Assembly: GCA_030295235.1 (NCBI GenBank)
Contig: AP026134.1
Location: 1,054,001 to 1,118,000, forward strand
DNA: 64,000 bases
Reading direction: 5' to 3'
From: Fistulifera solaris
Lineage: Eukaryota; Bacillariophyta; Bacillariophyceae; Naviculales; Stauroneidaceae
The stretch's first letter is position 1. Each line of letters begins with the position of its first letter. The notes under the pieces are model-generated. The model was not told the DNA's origin, searched no databases, and saw only the letters and a program-made list of their open reading frames with translations. A program made the translations under genes and the position numbers. This document shows positions 40,477-50,924 of this stretch, piece after piece.

Positions 40477-41871
40477 TTACAGCGCTTTCGTGGCTGAGGT
40501 TTCGTACGACCTAAGTTCCGCTTGAGCTCGGTCCCTCACCACGTCGAAGAAGCGATGCTGCATTGCTTGCTGCGCGGTCCATCTTTCCTCGTGATCGTAC
40601 ACAAGAAGACGATCGAGAAGATCCAAGGCATCTTCCGTAAGTAGGCTCGGTGACGATGCCTCGTTTCTTTTCTTATGCGGGGCAATTGAATGTAATGCTT
40701 GCCAGTAATCATTCCAACGAACTCGTTGCGGGCGGTTAGATAGAGAAAGATTCGATTCGGGACTGTAACTGGTTTCTAGCTCACGTCGTAAGCTCTCCGT
40801 TACTTCGATACTGTATTTGTTGATGTAGGCCCACATGTCTTCAATTCCCAAAACAGCAATTATTTTGTGGAGTTGCTCCACATTGTCACGACCACGAAAG
40901 AAGGGCTCACGATGAAATAGTAACCCAGCGAGTATGCAACCGACACCCCACAAGTCTATAGCATAATCATAGTAGCTGTTTCCTAGCAATAATTCAGGAG
41001 CCTTGTAGTGACGACTTGCGACTCTGACATTGTAAGGAATGGATGGATGATAAAAATCCGCCAAACCAAGATCAATTAGTGTCAGAGGCGAGCGGTGCAT
41101 CCCATCGTCTCCTCGGCGGTTGATCAATACGTTTCGTGGTTTGACGTCGCGATGCATTATACCCGTGGCATGAAGACCGTCTAACGCGGCCAGTAAATGG
41201 TATAAATAATATCGAATTTCATAATTTGTCAAAAAGGAATGGGCTTGAGGAGACGTTGAACTGAGATTGTTATCTGCTGAATGACAGAACCATTGCGATT
41301 GGGGACCAGCGTGCTGCATAACTAGAGCCGGCATACGAGGGAGGTCTGTAGAACTACCTCGATACTTTTCAAAGTAGTCGGGTGAAACCACGACGGCAAT
41401 AAGGCGGACAATGTTGGGCACTTGCGCGGCACGCTCCAGAACCATGATTTCACGGCGAATTTTGCGTTCGGCGACAGGTTTCAAGCATTTCACTACCACA
41501 AGAGTCCGTGGATCCACAACCGAGGGAAGTTTTTTTGTTGCGATCTCTTTCTCCAAATTGACATCTACAGCTTCGAACACATCTGAGAACTTCCCTGTAC
41601 CCAACCGACGCGTCAATGCAAAATCGTCGACAGAACGGACGAGAACAGTTTGCGAAGGGAATTGGTTATTCTCGTAATCGTAATACGACTGAGGCTTTTG
41701 GGAGCAACCAAATGGATATGCTTTCTCTCCTTCGGTACACCGTAATATAAGAGTACAAAATGCGTGGACGATCAGAAAACGACCTTGACGTCGGGGAAAT
41801 GTGATTCTTTGACCTTCTATTCGCCGTTTCGATCTATGTGGCCGCCGCCGTCCCAATTCCCGATCAATCAT
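40477..41871 (-). CDS. Casein kinase 2 alpha-like kinase with hydrophobic N-terminus
   Basis: 464 residues. All kinase motifs are present: glycine loop LGTGKFSDVFEA, the ATP lysine in LVVVKCLKP, catalytic loop IMHRDVKPRNVLIN, D-L-G for the metal aspartate (LIDLGLADFYHP), and VASRHYKAPELLLG. The DLGLADFYHP..YNVRVASR block and the lack of an activation-loop phosphosite are CK2-alpha features. Unlike ordinary CK2-alpha (~330-390 residues), it has a ~95-residue N-terminal extension with a basic start then RFLIVHAFCTLILRC, which could be a signal anchor, and an insertion after MQHAGPQSQW. Possibly an ER-lumen CK2-like kinase, by inference. Confidence 0.85.
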   Translation of the reverse strand: MIDRELGRRRPHRSKRRIEGQRITFPRRQGRFLIVHAFCTLILRCTEGEKAYPFGCSQKPQSYYDYENNQFPSQTVLVRSVDDFALTRRLGTGKFSDVFEAVDVNLEKEIATKKLPSVVDPRTLVVVKCLKPVAERKIRREIMVLERAAQVPNIVRLIAVVVSPDYFEKYRGSSTDLPRMPALVMQHAGPQSQWFCHSADNNLSSTSPQAHSFLTNYEIRYYLYHLLAALDGLHATGIMHRDVKPRNVLINRRGDDGMHRSPLTLIDLGLADFYHPSIPYNVRVASRHYKAPELLLGNSYYDYAIDLWGVGCILAGLLFHREPFFRGRDNVEQLHKIIAVLGIEDMWAYINKYSIEVTESLRRELETSYSPESNLSLSNRPQRVRWNDYWQALHSIAPHKKRNEASSPSLLTEDALDLLDRLLVYDHEERWTAQQAMQHRFFDVVRDRAQAELRSYETSATKAL

Positions 41872-41982
41872 TATCTCCTTGCCATTTCAAAACATCAATT
41901 TTCTCATTTAATTAGCTTAGTTTCATTCGTCAATTTGTCGTATATCATTATTTTCTTTCGTCTACTTTGTTGGTTGCCGTGA

Positions 41983-41990
41983 TGACGTCA
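41983..41990. promoter_or_regulatory. TGACGTCA (CRE/bZIP) palindrome
   Basis: Perfect 8-bp CRE about 110 bp upstream of the CK2-like kinase ATG. It is adjacent to palindrome copy 5. Confidence 0.45.
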
Positions 41991-42001
41991 CACAAACATG
42001 T

Positions 42002-42026
42002 TTCATGACTGAAATGCAGTCGTGGT
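42002..42026 (+). repeat. CATGACTG/CAGTCATG palindrome, copy 5
   Basis: TTCATGACTGAAATGCAGTC then GTGG. The core is identical to copy 1 apart from orientation. Confidence 0.7.
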
Positions 42027-42800
42027 AATCTACGATTCGTGTGTATAAGTATAATGCTGTAGTGAAGAAAGCCACTTGCCATAACTGCTGCTTTACACAT
42101 TTAAATGACATCTATCAAAGGACGGCCGAAATATATCGGCATCGACCTCGACAGACTATATAAAATAAGTGACTTTAGAAATGTTGTGATTAGTTGTATC
42201 GTTGTTGGCTTGCTATACGAACAGATCTTACAAATAGCTGGAATGCCATCAATTTTGCCTTTGCTAGAGAGTCGTTGCACTATGTTGCGGTGTTCTTACA
42301 AGACAAAGATTAAACGGTGCAGCTAGTAATCGTTAATGGGTTGATAATCCTGGAACGTGAGGAAATATCCTTGGGAGTGAGAGATACAAAAAGCGTTAAA
42401 TATCATGAAAACGAAACGACAATCAACACATTCAACCTTCAAATCTCCAAACTTGTACAAGTAGAGACCTAAAAAACCTAACCAACTTTACTTAGCAGTA
42501 AAAGGACTACCGATAAGACATCATCGTACAATCATTGATTGTAAAGATGCCCGTTGGGCAAACTCCGAGTGTCCGAGTATCTACGCTTCTGTACTTTGGG
42601 TGCATACCAGTTCTCACTAATTCGGAGTCATTGATATTTGACAGTGAAGAGCGAAGATTGGCGACTTTTTACTCCAAAACCCCGATTAAAAAAGTCTCTC
42701 CTGCATTGTCTCACAACTTGAGCCAAGTGCTCGACTCCTAGAGCTTCTCAATTACTTGTTCTTATTCTTCGCCTTGCTTCAAATCTCTTTGCACCACAAA

Positions 42801-43233
42801 ATGGCAACCGCGGCTTGTGAAATCGGTCAAGATCTCTCCGAGACTAATTACTCATACGAACAGAACGAATACCAAGACATGGGCTACTCGTACGAACAAA
42901 ACATGGAATACCAAGATATGGGCTACTCTTATGATCAAAATATGGAATATCAAGATATGGATTACGGCGATAGTGAGGACTATGGCTATGGGGATCAGTC
43001 GGATCCACCGAATAGCAGCGAGCCGGTGGATATGGGGTATGAGTATGAGGAAGACTGCTCCCCGCCCCCTGAACCTGAAAAACCCGAACCAAAGGCTCGT
43101 CGGCCTCGACGTCGCTGCTCTGTGACAAAGTATTCCCTGGAAGAAAGTGCTCAATCCGGTTCCCCCCGAAGCTGAGATGGTGAAGAACCTCCATGCTGCC
43201 GAAATGTTGCAAAAGTTCCGACAGGGATTTTAA
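42801..43233 (+). CDS. Tandem Tyr-rich acidic protein with RRCSVTKYSL box (paralogue B)
   Basis: About 143 residues from the ATG at 42801. It contains a tandem repeat of the type SYEQNMEYQDMGY, 3-4 copies, then acidic GYGD sequence, RRPRRRCSVTKYSLEES, and (after correction) EAEMVKNLHAAEMLQKFRQGF. The C6 run at 43163-43168 has one base too many; with five the C-terminal helix matches that of paralogue A (EAEMVKNLQAAEIMNQF). As given, the frame stops after GSPRS. It shares the three-part layout but is more repetitive at the N-terminus and lacks the final basic tail. Confidence 0.72.
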
Positions 43234-43500
43234 AAAGCTTCTCGTCAGCTTCTTCATAGCTTCGCTCGTCATAAACTTCCAGCATATGGGAGATCGTTTA
43301 ACTTCAGTACTGGTAACATAGATCATCTTGTTTTCGAACAAATTGATATGATAAAAACGAATTTGAGTTGCGAGGAGAAAGACAAAGATGCATGATGAGC
43401 TGTTTTTGTGTTGAATGATTTAACCTGAACTTTAACGGGATACGTTTGTGCATCGCAGCGACAAAGAAGCACAACGGTCCCCAATAAAACAGCACGCACC

Positions 43501-44786
43501 ATGGCAACCCGGCACCGCTTTTTGAATAACAGTCCTCGTCAAGTCAGTTATAAGAGTAGCAAAAGGCCATTTTTGTTTCGCATTATCATGATATCACTTT
43601 CCTTGTACTTACTGGCGCTTGTTCTCGTATCCTTTGGTTCTCCTGCTCATGCCGCTCTCACTCGAGCTAAACTCGAAGAGCTTCTCTTTGATCTGCGAGA
43701 TGAAGATTTGCGCATTGTTCGATGGGATGCTAGTGAACACACAGCTCAGCGGCAATACGCTGGTGGATGTGATTCTCTTTCCGCTGCTTTAGACGTTATC
43801 ATCGATAATAGCGAGTCTCACAAAATCAAAGCGATCGCCGCCGAATACGCCACTTTCTGTATTACAGACAATCCGGAGCATCGTCAAATCTTATCGAAAA
43901 AGGACCTTCCATCTACAATGCCGTGACTGACCTTATTGCATCCAACAACAACAAAGCTTCCGCAATGGCCAGTCATCTTGTTTACATTGCCAGTTTTGCG
44001 AATGCTGACAATCATTCGGGGTTTTTCAAAGCCGGTGCGGTTGCGAAGCTCTCTTCTGTCATTCAAGATAGCGTGAAAGAGAAATCAGATGTTATTCCTT
44101 TTCAGGTCATGTGGGCTGCTGCAGCTTTACAAAATCTAGCCGCGAGTTACTGTAACACGGAAAACAATGGAAGGTGCTTTTGGGAGTGGCCCAGGAAAGG
44201 TGACGATGTTGCTCTGAGCGAAGAATCTCTGCCTATGATCTCCAGTGGCGAAGCTGTACGAAAAGAGATTGTCGAAGACCCACAACTGATTGAAATACTC
44301 GTGGAATACGCGTGTGAGGGTCCAGTGCAAGGCGAAATGAGCGAGCAAAACCCATTCCCCGGTGAGAATGCCAAATTAGGCCGTCATGAATTGAATCACA
44401 ATATTATCGCCTGGGCTGCTACCGGTGCACTCAAGAACATTGCTCTCGAGCCATCCGCGAAAAATCGGGTCGAGATTGGTTTGCCGTGCTATTGTCGCAT
44501 GGCTCGTTCGCCAGACTGGCTAGAAGAAAACAAAGGATCCGGCCTTATGCATCATCTTCGCCGAGACGATCCTTGTTGGTTTTCGGACGAAGAAGATTTG
44601 AATGGTCCTCTCTGCCTGGATCGCGCATTCGTGGATGCAGAGGGATATACGTGTACGGACTACGGCAGCGCCACAAACGAAGAGTGCAAAGCCACTGATG
44701 CAGCTGGAGTTCCTGCCAGTGTCGCCTGCTGCGGATGTCGTGGAGGAGACTGGGAAGACACTGATGACAGCGGCGATGAACTTTAA
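43501..44786 (+). CDS. Secretory armadillo-like protein with Cys-rich end, one missing base
   Basis: About 428 residues. The N-terminal hydrophobic segment IIMISLSLYLLALVLVSF is a signal peptide or anchor ending in SPAHAALT. Helical pairs typical of armadillo repeats follow (AALDVIIDNSESHKIKAIAA, HLVYIASFANADNHSGFFKA, VMWAAAALQNLAASYC, IIAWAATGALKNIALEPSA). The C-terminal third is rich in cysteines (CYCR, CTDYGS, VACCGCRGG), consistent with disulfides in the secretory pathway. The A5 run at 43897-43901 is one base short; one more gives SKKGPSIYNAVTDLIASNNN. Function unknown. Confidence 0.72.
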
Positions 44787-44837
44787 ATGGTAGATAGGTA
44801 CATAAAAAGTAGTCCAGTAGAAGTAGCATGTTTATAA

Positions 44838-46134
44838 TTACAAAGAAGCAAAAAATTCATCCAAATCTTCATCATCATTCGACTTGTTGACCGCAGTCTG
44901 GGGTTCCTTCGTCGCGGAAATTACTCTTTCGGATATAGAATTCTTCTGTAATTTTGAATTAACGGATTTGGCCTTTTTGTTCGACAACGATGGCTCCACA
45001 TTCAACGTCGTTCCACAAGGTAGCTGAACACCGTTCATCTTCCGTAAAAGAACAGCTGAGAGAAAACGAAACAAGAGAGCAACGCGAGACTGCAAACGCA
45101 CAACAAATTCAATTACTTCTATAAACCAAATTCGCGCCACTCTATACCTCATCATGCTACTAAGCATTAACACGTACCTGTTGACAAACAGTGTCCAGGA
45201 ACTCTTCTGTATTCTGACAACCTTCAAATATAATCAAACCGTCACCTTTCATGTTCCCTTGTATTTTGTCACGATATAAGTGTATCTTTTCGATATTTCC
45301 GTATGTTCTGAAAAGATCCCGCAAGACATTTTCATCAACCGATGACGAGTCTTCAAAACCTGATACATAGACTGCAATCGAATTGCGCACACCACCCCCT
45401 TTTTGAAATTGCCTATCCACGAGATTCTTTCGAAAGCTGGCACCTATTCCTGCTTGAATCGCAATGTAATCCTTTCTTTGCTTCTGTGTCTCATATCGCT
45501 GCTGTTGACGCTCTTCTATTATCGCCAGGTATTCTCGATTCCATTCTTCGGCAGCCGAAAGTTCAGCAGCTTGTTGGTGCATTCGTTGTTGTTCCCGTGC
45601 TGAAACATACTTCAAATTTTTCTCAAGGAAGCGTTGTTTTCGTTCTTCTTCTTTGGCCAGACTGATTCGACGAACGGCAGCAAAGACAGATGTGCCTGTC
45701 GTAAAGCTTTCGGGTGGCTCCGACAAAAAGTGTTGCTGTTGCTGCTGAAATCGTGATATAATTTCCTGAGCTCGGTCACGAGCCACCTGGATTTTTGTTG
45801 CATCATCGACGACAGTCGACGATGGCGGTTCGGTTTGCCTAACGGCCATTACGATTGATGTGCCTTTCATTTCTTGATGAATTAGTTCGTCATCCTCTTC
45901 CACTTGCATAGCTTTGACGAAATGAGGAACGGTATCAGCCGATTGTAACTGCTGCTCGTGGTATTCGAGACATTGTTGTAGATGACGCTGCATCATCTCG
46001 TCCGCAAAAGAAGCCCCTGGTTGAGGAGCTGCTTGTGGCAAAAAGCCGAGTCCTGCCACTCGCGAGTACTCGGTTTCTTCCTTTCCGCGTTCATCGAAAA
46101 CTTCTTTGTCAAATACTGTTATTTTCTGTTCCAT
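44838..46134 (-). CDS. RRM protein of the U2AF-homology/Tat-SF1 type
   Basis: Exon 1 46134-45178 and exon 2 45038-44838 with an intron GTACGT..GGAAG (139 bp); about 385 residues. The start is the ATG at 46134, as the frame's first codon is not ATG. N-terminal two thirds are charged coiled coil (QQQQQHFLSEPP, KEEERKQRFLEKNL, EERQQQRYETQKQRK). The C-terminal RRM has IAVYVSGFEDSSS, LRDLFRTYGNIEKIHLYRD and KGDGLIIFEG; across the splice CQQ|MNGVQLPCGTTLNVEPS completes the domain. An alternative acceptor TTTGCAG would insert ~16 residues before MNG and fits the domain less well. Likely an RNA-binding splicing factor. Confidence 0.72.
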
Positions 46135-46821
46135 CAACACCGTTTTGGTCTTAATATAGAGCGAATGAAGTTGCGATTGTGACGGGCCGTTCTAATAATC
46201 ATGATGGTACTGATAGCACAAAATAAGCCACAGTGGAGCAACCTTTTTCTCATGACTGGATTATCGTGAGTCATCATGAAAAAGTACAATGGCTGGGATT
46301 TACTTCGTTACCTACCGGTAGGTACCGGTAGCGGTACGTCCCTAATACAACATGACAAGTTTCATTGTTTACGTCAATAATCCTTTAGATTAAGTCATTA
46401 CAGTAAGGTCTAACTAAGGTTAATCTCGCCTTTGGGTTTATTTCCCCATTAAGGTTAATGGATCCCATAGTCGTATTCTCTTGACGGTCGTCGGACGTAC
46501 GGTACCCTTTTACCGCTTTACTTGATCGTTTGTTACGTCCTTCCAATCGATGCAACATCTCGTTGTTGATGCTGTAATCACTGCTTTTGTAGCTCTGTAA
46601 TTATCAAGGTGTGTGCTTGAAATTGTGCTATCCTAAGTAAAACGATAAATTTACTGCGGTGCGGAGAGACTTGTTGGCCACCTTTCATAGTGCATTACGG
46701 ATTGTCTGGTTTGTCTCTTTGAAGAAACCGAGAAACAATTCTGTTACTTTGCCGAGATTTCCGACTCAACTGGTTTATTGTTTCTTTCTCTTCCCACAAC
46801 AGAATAAATCAAAAATTAAAA
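46135..46821. other. 687-bp divergent intergenic gap
   Basis: It holds palindrome copy 6 (46249-46283), a GGTACCGG palindrome cluster (46313-46337) and two AAGGTTAAT repeats near 46420-46460. It contains the promoter of uL29. Confidence 0.4.
46249..46283 (+). repeat. CATGACTG/CAGTCATG palindrome, copy 6 (degenerate)
   Basis: CTCATGACTGGATTATCGTG then AGTCATCATGAAAAA. The second arm is altered, and the trailing GAAAA matches the other copies. Confidence 0.5.
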
Positions 46822-47189
46822 ATGGTCAAAGCATACGAACTTCGCAGTTCCAGCAAGGAGGAGCTTCTCAAAACCTTGACTGACCTCCGAAAGGAACTTT
46901 CTGAATTACAGGTTGCCAAAGTAACAGATGGAGCCGCCTCGAAAGTTGCCAAGATTAAGGGAGTCCGCAAATCGATTGCCCGAGTTTTGACTGTTCACAA
47001 TCAAATGCAAAAGAGGGTCTGCGCAAGGCCGCCGCTGGAGCCAAGTATTTGCCCAAAGATTTGCGTCTCAAGCAAACCCGTGCGAAGCGCCGCGCTTTGA
47101 CCAAGGCACAAAGAGCAAAGAAAACACACAAGCAATGCCGAAAGGCCGCCGCTTTCCCCAAAATCAAATTTGCCATCAAGGCTGAGTAA
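46822..47189 (+). CDS. RPL35: 60S ribosomal protein L35 (uL29), one missing base
   Basis: 122 residues after correction. It matches the family from the start: [34 protein letters not shown], and [20 protein letters not shown]. The AAAA run at 47009-47012 is one base short, so the frame as given leaves after QMQK. With five As it reads [20 protein letters not shown], then [15 protein letters not shown], and ends at the TAA at 47187-47189, as expected for L35. It binds near the polypeptide exit tunnel of the large ribosomal subunit. No intron is visible in the coding part. Confidence 0.94.
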
Positions 47190-47883
47190 ATAAATAAACC
47201 ATTAGGCGCAGGTTTTGCCAGCAAGAATGCCGAGAAATTCGAATAATCCATTTTGTGTCCTGGAGGTCAATGAATACCAATATTTTTGAATCGAAGCGGT
47301 TTCTTTTCACGCGATGGAGCTTGTTGTAGTTTCATCGTTGATATTCATCTCGGCTGTTGGTTGCTTTGTTTCGTATGGACTAATTGTTTCATCGAACCAG
47401 CGACCCTTACCTATCGTAGAAGAATATACTCCGGAGAAGTTTCGATCAGCATAAGTTCAAAAAGCGCATGTGCCTTTCTTCGTCATTCGTGTCATGGTCC
47501 AAAGGATAGAGCCAAGGATAGAGTTTCGACGTTTGACTTTGTGGAAACCAACACACGATCTTTATGTCTAACGGATAGTGGCCCTTTCTTGTACAATAGC
47601 TTCGTATCTAATGGTTGCTTAGGGATTGTATGGTCAACGGAGATGACTTAAGCTACCTCTTTTTAATGCAATTAAGTCAATTTCTTGTTATTGTTTTTTT
47701 GTTGGGCAGCGACATCCTTAGCTCGTTGGGAAAGGGAAAAGTAGCGTCTGTCGTACGACGCGACAGAAACGGCATTATTTTCGCATTCAACGACAACAAT
47801 AGTCACAACAAACATATTCGATTTATTGCTTTTAGAAACAGTTGTTTTTCAGTTTATCGGGATATATTGATTACACGTAACCA
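47190..47883. other. 694-bp intergenic gap
   Basis: It contains long open frames on the plus strand (47286-47651 and the 5' extension of the next gene) without coding character. No repeat was seen. Confidence 0.35.
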
Positions 47884-49024
47884 ATGGTCACACCATCGTC
47901 TCGACGTACAACACGCGCGGCTCGTACATCTCTTTCGAGTCGAGGCCGCGTGCAGAAAAAAGCAAAAGAAAGTGACGGACAATACCCCCGCCAAAAGGTG
48001 GTTTCGAGTGCAGCGAGCTCCGTCCCAAGATTGCGGGTTTGTTGTATGGAAGTGGAAGCCCCTCGATGAATTGACGGAAGAAGAAAAGGACCGGTTCTTC
48101 CCGAAAGCAGAGAATGAAATCGTTGCAACTTCAGAGCAGAGCACAACCGCAATGCACGAATCGCTACAGGCGCAAACCTCTGGAAGCCATTCGGGGGTAC
48201 CCACTATATCTACCGATGGAAATACTCAGCGAATCGCATCACATAAAGTAACTGCACCCATATTGTCGACGAACTTTCAAACGAGCACCGATCTGCCGAC
48301 CAATGAACCTCCCATGAAGAGAGCGCGAATTGAGACAGACCCTGCCCCGCTGCAACAATCGTTATCGACTAACCTTGAAAGGTCGCATCAGCCACACACA
48401 TCCGACGAAGAGACACAACGCGCATCTCAGGCTAAGGATAAATCTTTGGATAAGGAACAGATGCCACCCGGCGAGAATGAAACAAGGATTCACGAAGAGG
48501 CACTCGACACATCCATGGATCTAGATACTGAATTCGAGCTGTCGTCTCTTCCAACAGATACTTCAGTAGAAACTGCTGCTCCTATAAAAGTTGAAACCAG
48601 TACGGTTGATGAGTCGGCAATCGCTTCTTTTGCTGGAGATCAGACTTCACCTGTTGAGGAGAAAGATACCAATGTCCCTATTTTGCAAACATCCGATGAA
48701 GCCCAAACAAACCTTGAACTGGAGTTGAGTAGCGAAACTGCAAAAAGTTACAGCGACTTGGTGCCAGAGGCTCAAGCTGGCTTGGCATCAGCAGACCTGC
48801 CGACGTCGTCGATTCCTAGCAACACGGACATGAGTGATCGGAACGAATCGGCAGTGCCTCCACAAACAGGAATGATGGACGCAACAGAAGACGAGACACA
48901 ATACGAAGAGGCTACGCGATCCGATATTGCAAAGCAGCAGAATGCTGAGAGTGAGGCAGCGGCGGCACTTAGTAGTCTCGCAGATATTTTCGCCAGCGAA
49001 CCGAACGCGCCCGAAACTAGTTGA
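47884..49024 (+). CDS. Disordered protein with a BCL7-like N-terminus, one extra base
   Basis: About 380 residues from the ATG at 47884. The start is basic (SSRRTTRAARTSLSSRGRVQ), then KRWFRVQRAPSQDCGFVVWK and WKPLDELTEEEKDRF. The [KR]-W-x-x-x-x..[VI]-x-K-W-x-P layout recalls the N-terminal domain of BCL7 proteins, subunits of SWI/SNF chromatin remodellers, but is too short to be sure. The rest is low-complexity acidic, S/T and E rich (DTEFELSSLPTDTSVETAAP), with AAAALSSLADIFASEP at the end. The A6 run at 47956-47961 has one base too many; removing it joins VQKK to QKKVTDNTPAK. Confidence 0.5.
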
Positions 49025-49073
49025 TGCAAAGTGTACATAAGCTTCAAGACTTTGAATGATTACTAATTTCTAT

Positions 49074-50297
49074 TTAAACCTTGCTATAGTCTAGTTTAGA
49101 CTCCAATTTCTTCGTGTCCAAAATCTTTCTTGCAGCTTTCATAAAGTCTTCTTCCAAGACATAGTCGCGATCATTACGAATCGCAAAGAGCCCCGCCTCG
49201 GTACAAATATTGCGCATATCGGCTCCATTCAATCCATCTGCTAGTTTGACAACACTTTCGAAATCAATATCGCCTCGTTTCGTAATTGACGCGGCGTGAA
49301 TCTTAAGGATTTCTAAGCGTTGCGTTTCGTTAGGTTCAGGGATCTCAATCTTGCGATCTAAACGTCCCGGACGAAGCAACGCCGGATCCAAAATATCAGG
49401 TCTGTTTGTTGCCATAACCATCTTCACTTGACCGTGCGTCTCGAACCCATCCATCTGGTTCAACAACTCCATCAGCGTACGTTGGATCTCACGATCAGCA
49501 GAGGTACCTTCGCTAAATCGGCTACCACCAATAGCGTCAATCTCGTCCATGAAAATCACGCAGGGCTCGTGATCGCGTGCAAAGCCAAACATTTCACGAA
49601 TAACTCTCGCAGACTCTCCGATGTATTTGTCAACAATAGCAGACGCTACAACTTTCAAGAAAGTGGCGTTAATGTTCGATGCCAATGCCCGGGCCAGTAG
49701 AGTCTTTCCAGTCCCCGGAGGTCCGTACAAAAGCACACCTTTCGGAGGTTTGATACCCACTCGAATAAATAGCTCTGGGTTGGTCAGTGGTAACTCGATC
49801 ACCTCACGCAGTTCTCGGATTTGCTCACCCAGGCCACCGATATCCGAAAAGCTCACCGATCCCTCCGTTTCGCTCGTTTGCATGTGAAAGACCGTAGGAT
49901 CGACTTCGCGGGGTAGAACTCGCATGATCGTCAATGTCGTCATATCCAAAGCTACTCTCGTTCCCGGTTTTAGATTGTCATGATTCAATCGGGCTCGGCA
50001 ACCGACAACATATCGAGGGCCGGAACTTGCCTTTACAATGAAGCGCTCTGAGTCAAGGCGCTTCAACACGTCACCAATGATCTGACCCACCGACTGCAAA
50101 GCGGATAAATCATCTTCCGTCTTTTGAAAGCGCTTTTGCAAGCCCTTGACGTCTTCTCGCATGCGTTTGAGGCGCGCTTCGACCTCTCGATGTTCTCGGA
50201 TCTTGGCGCGATATTGCTCAAGTACTTGCTCGCGTTCCGACCGCTCTTGCTGCTGCAGAGCCGGTGCGGTGCTGCCACTTTCTGGTTGATCACTCAT
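49074..50297 (-). CDS. RPT4: 26S proteasome AAA-ATPase subunit Rpt4
   Basis: 407 residues, intact, from the ATG at 50297 (frame open above it). An N-terminal coiled coil ([20 protein letters not shown]) is followed by the OB fold and the AAA module: Walker [15 protein letters not shown], Walker [13 protein letters not shown], sensor [20 protein letters not shown]. Comparison favours Rpt4/PSMC6: [52 protein letters not shown] and the C-terminus [16 protein letters not shown]. Rpt4 belongs to the hexameric unfoldase ring that feeds substrates into the 20S core. It converges on the BCL7-like gene with 49 bp between stops. Confidence 0.95.
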   Translation of the reverse strand: MSDQPESGSTAPALQQQERSEREQVLEQYRAKIREHREVEARLKRMREDVKGLQKRFQKTEDDLSALQSVGQIIGDVLKRLDSERFIVKASSGPRYVVGCRARLNHDNLKPGTRVALDMTTLTIMRVLPREVDPTVFHMQTSETEGSVSFSDIGGLGEQIRELREVIELPLTNPELFIRVGIKPPKGVLLYGPPGTGKTLLARALASNINATFLKVVASAIVDKYIGESARVIREMFGFARDHEPCVIFMDEIDAIGGSRFSEGTSADREIQRTLMELLNQMDGFETHGQVKMVMATNRPDILDPALLRPGRLDRKIEIPEPNETQRLEILKIHAASITKRGDIDFESVVKLADGLNGADMRNICTEAGLFAIRNDRDYVLEEDFMKAARKILDTKKLESKLDYSKV

Positions 50298-50924
50298 TGA
50301 TTGTTGTAATGGGAAGAAAAGTAGAATGCATAAGCAAAAGACTTGAAAGCATTGATTCAATCTCAACGCTGAGAGGCGACTTTGTCGTCTTTGTTCGGAA
50401 CGTCTCGGCGAGCTTCCTGACGGATGGTGGGACAAACCATTGGAAAACGCACAGAAAGTCCATATACCAGACAACCTATGCGACACGTTTCTGAAGCAAT
50501 CACGAGTGATACTATTGAGACTTTCGGTTACTTCCGCCGATGTTAAACAGCATCGAAAAGATCCTAAGCTGTTCACCGTTAAAGCAAAAACGATAATGTT
50601 GATAACTGTTGATAACTCTACGAATATGATAAAACCAATGCAAACACGCAAATACGAATTTGAGTTTCGCTGCCATTGGCCCATTCTCCCTTTTGATGAA
50701 ATTGGTTCAGACAGTCCGAGCGCTCACTTTCGAGTAAAGAAAGCAAGTCTCAACACTTTGGTAAGAGTCGAAGTTTGAGTCCCCTTACCCGAAAGTTAGC
50801 ACGCGCACCGGCTGAACCAATTTCATCAACAAGGAGAATCGACTAGCTCCAAGCAGCTTCAAGGACACATCTAGCGACGCACTATTCCATCTGAACAGAA
50901 CATGAGAAATAATTTTTGATACAG
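50298..50924. other. 627-bp intergenic gap
   Basis: The upstream continuation of the Rpt4 frame is open but lacks protein-like sequence and an ATG at the right place. Nothing else was recognised. Confidence 0.35.

Larger units (their letters stand above)
41872..42800. other. 929-bp divergent intergenic gap
   Basis: It holds a CRE, one palindrome copy and a 73-codon plus-strand frame at 42105-42326 that lacks support. No other feature was found. Confidence 0.35.

Noticed and set aside
42105-42326. 73-codon plus-strand frame
   Set aside because: Isolated, no domain, no neighbouring splice sites, and codon content like surrounding non-coding DNA.
47286-47651. 121-codon plus-strand frame
   Set aside because: Composition is unlike a protein (C, S, F, R scatter), and it precedes the true ATG at 47884.
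50298-50684. 129-residue N-terminal extension of Rpt4
   Set aside because: Rpt4 proteins normally begin at the coiled coil; MSDQPESG at 50297 fits the family and the upstream residues do not.
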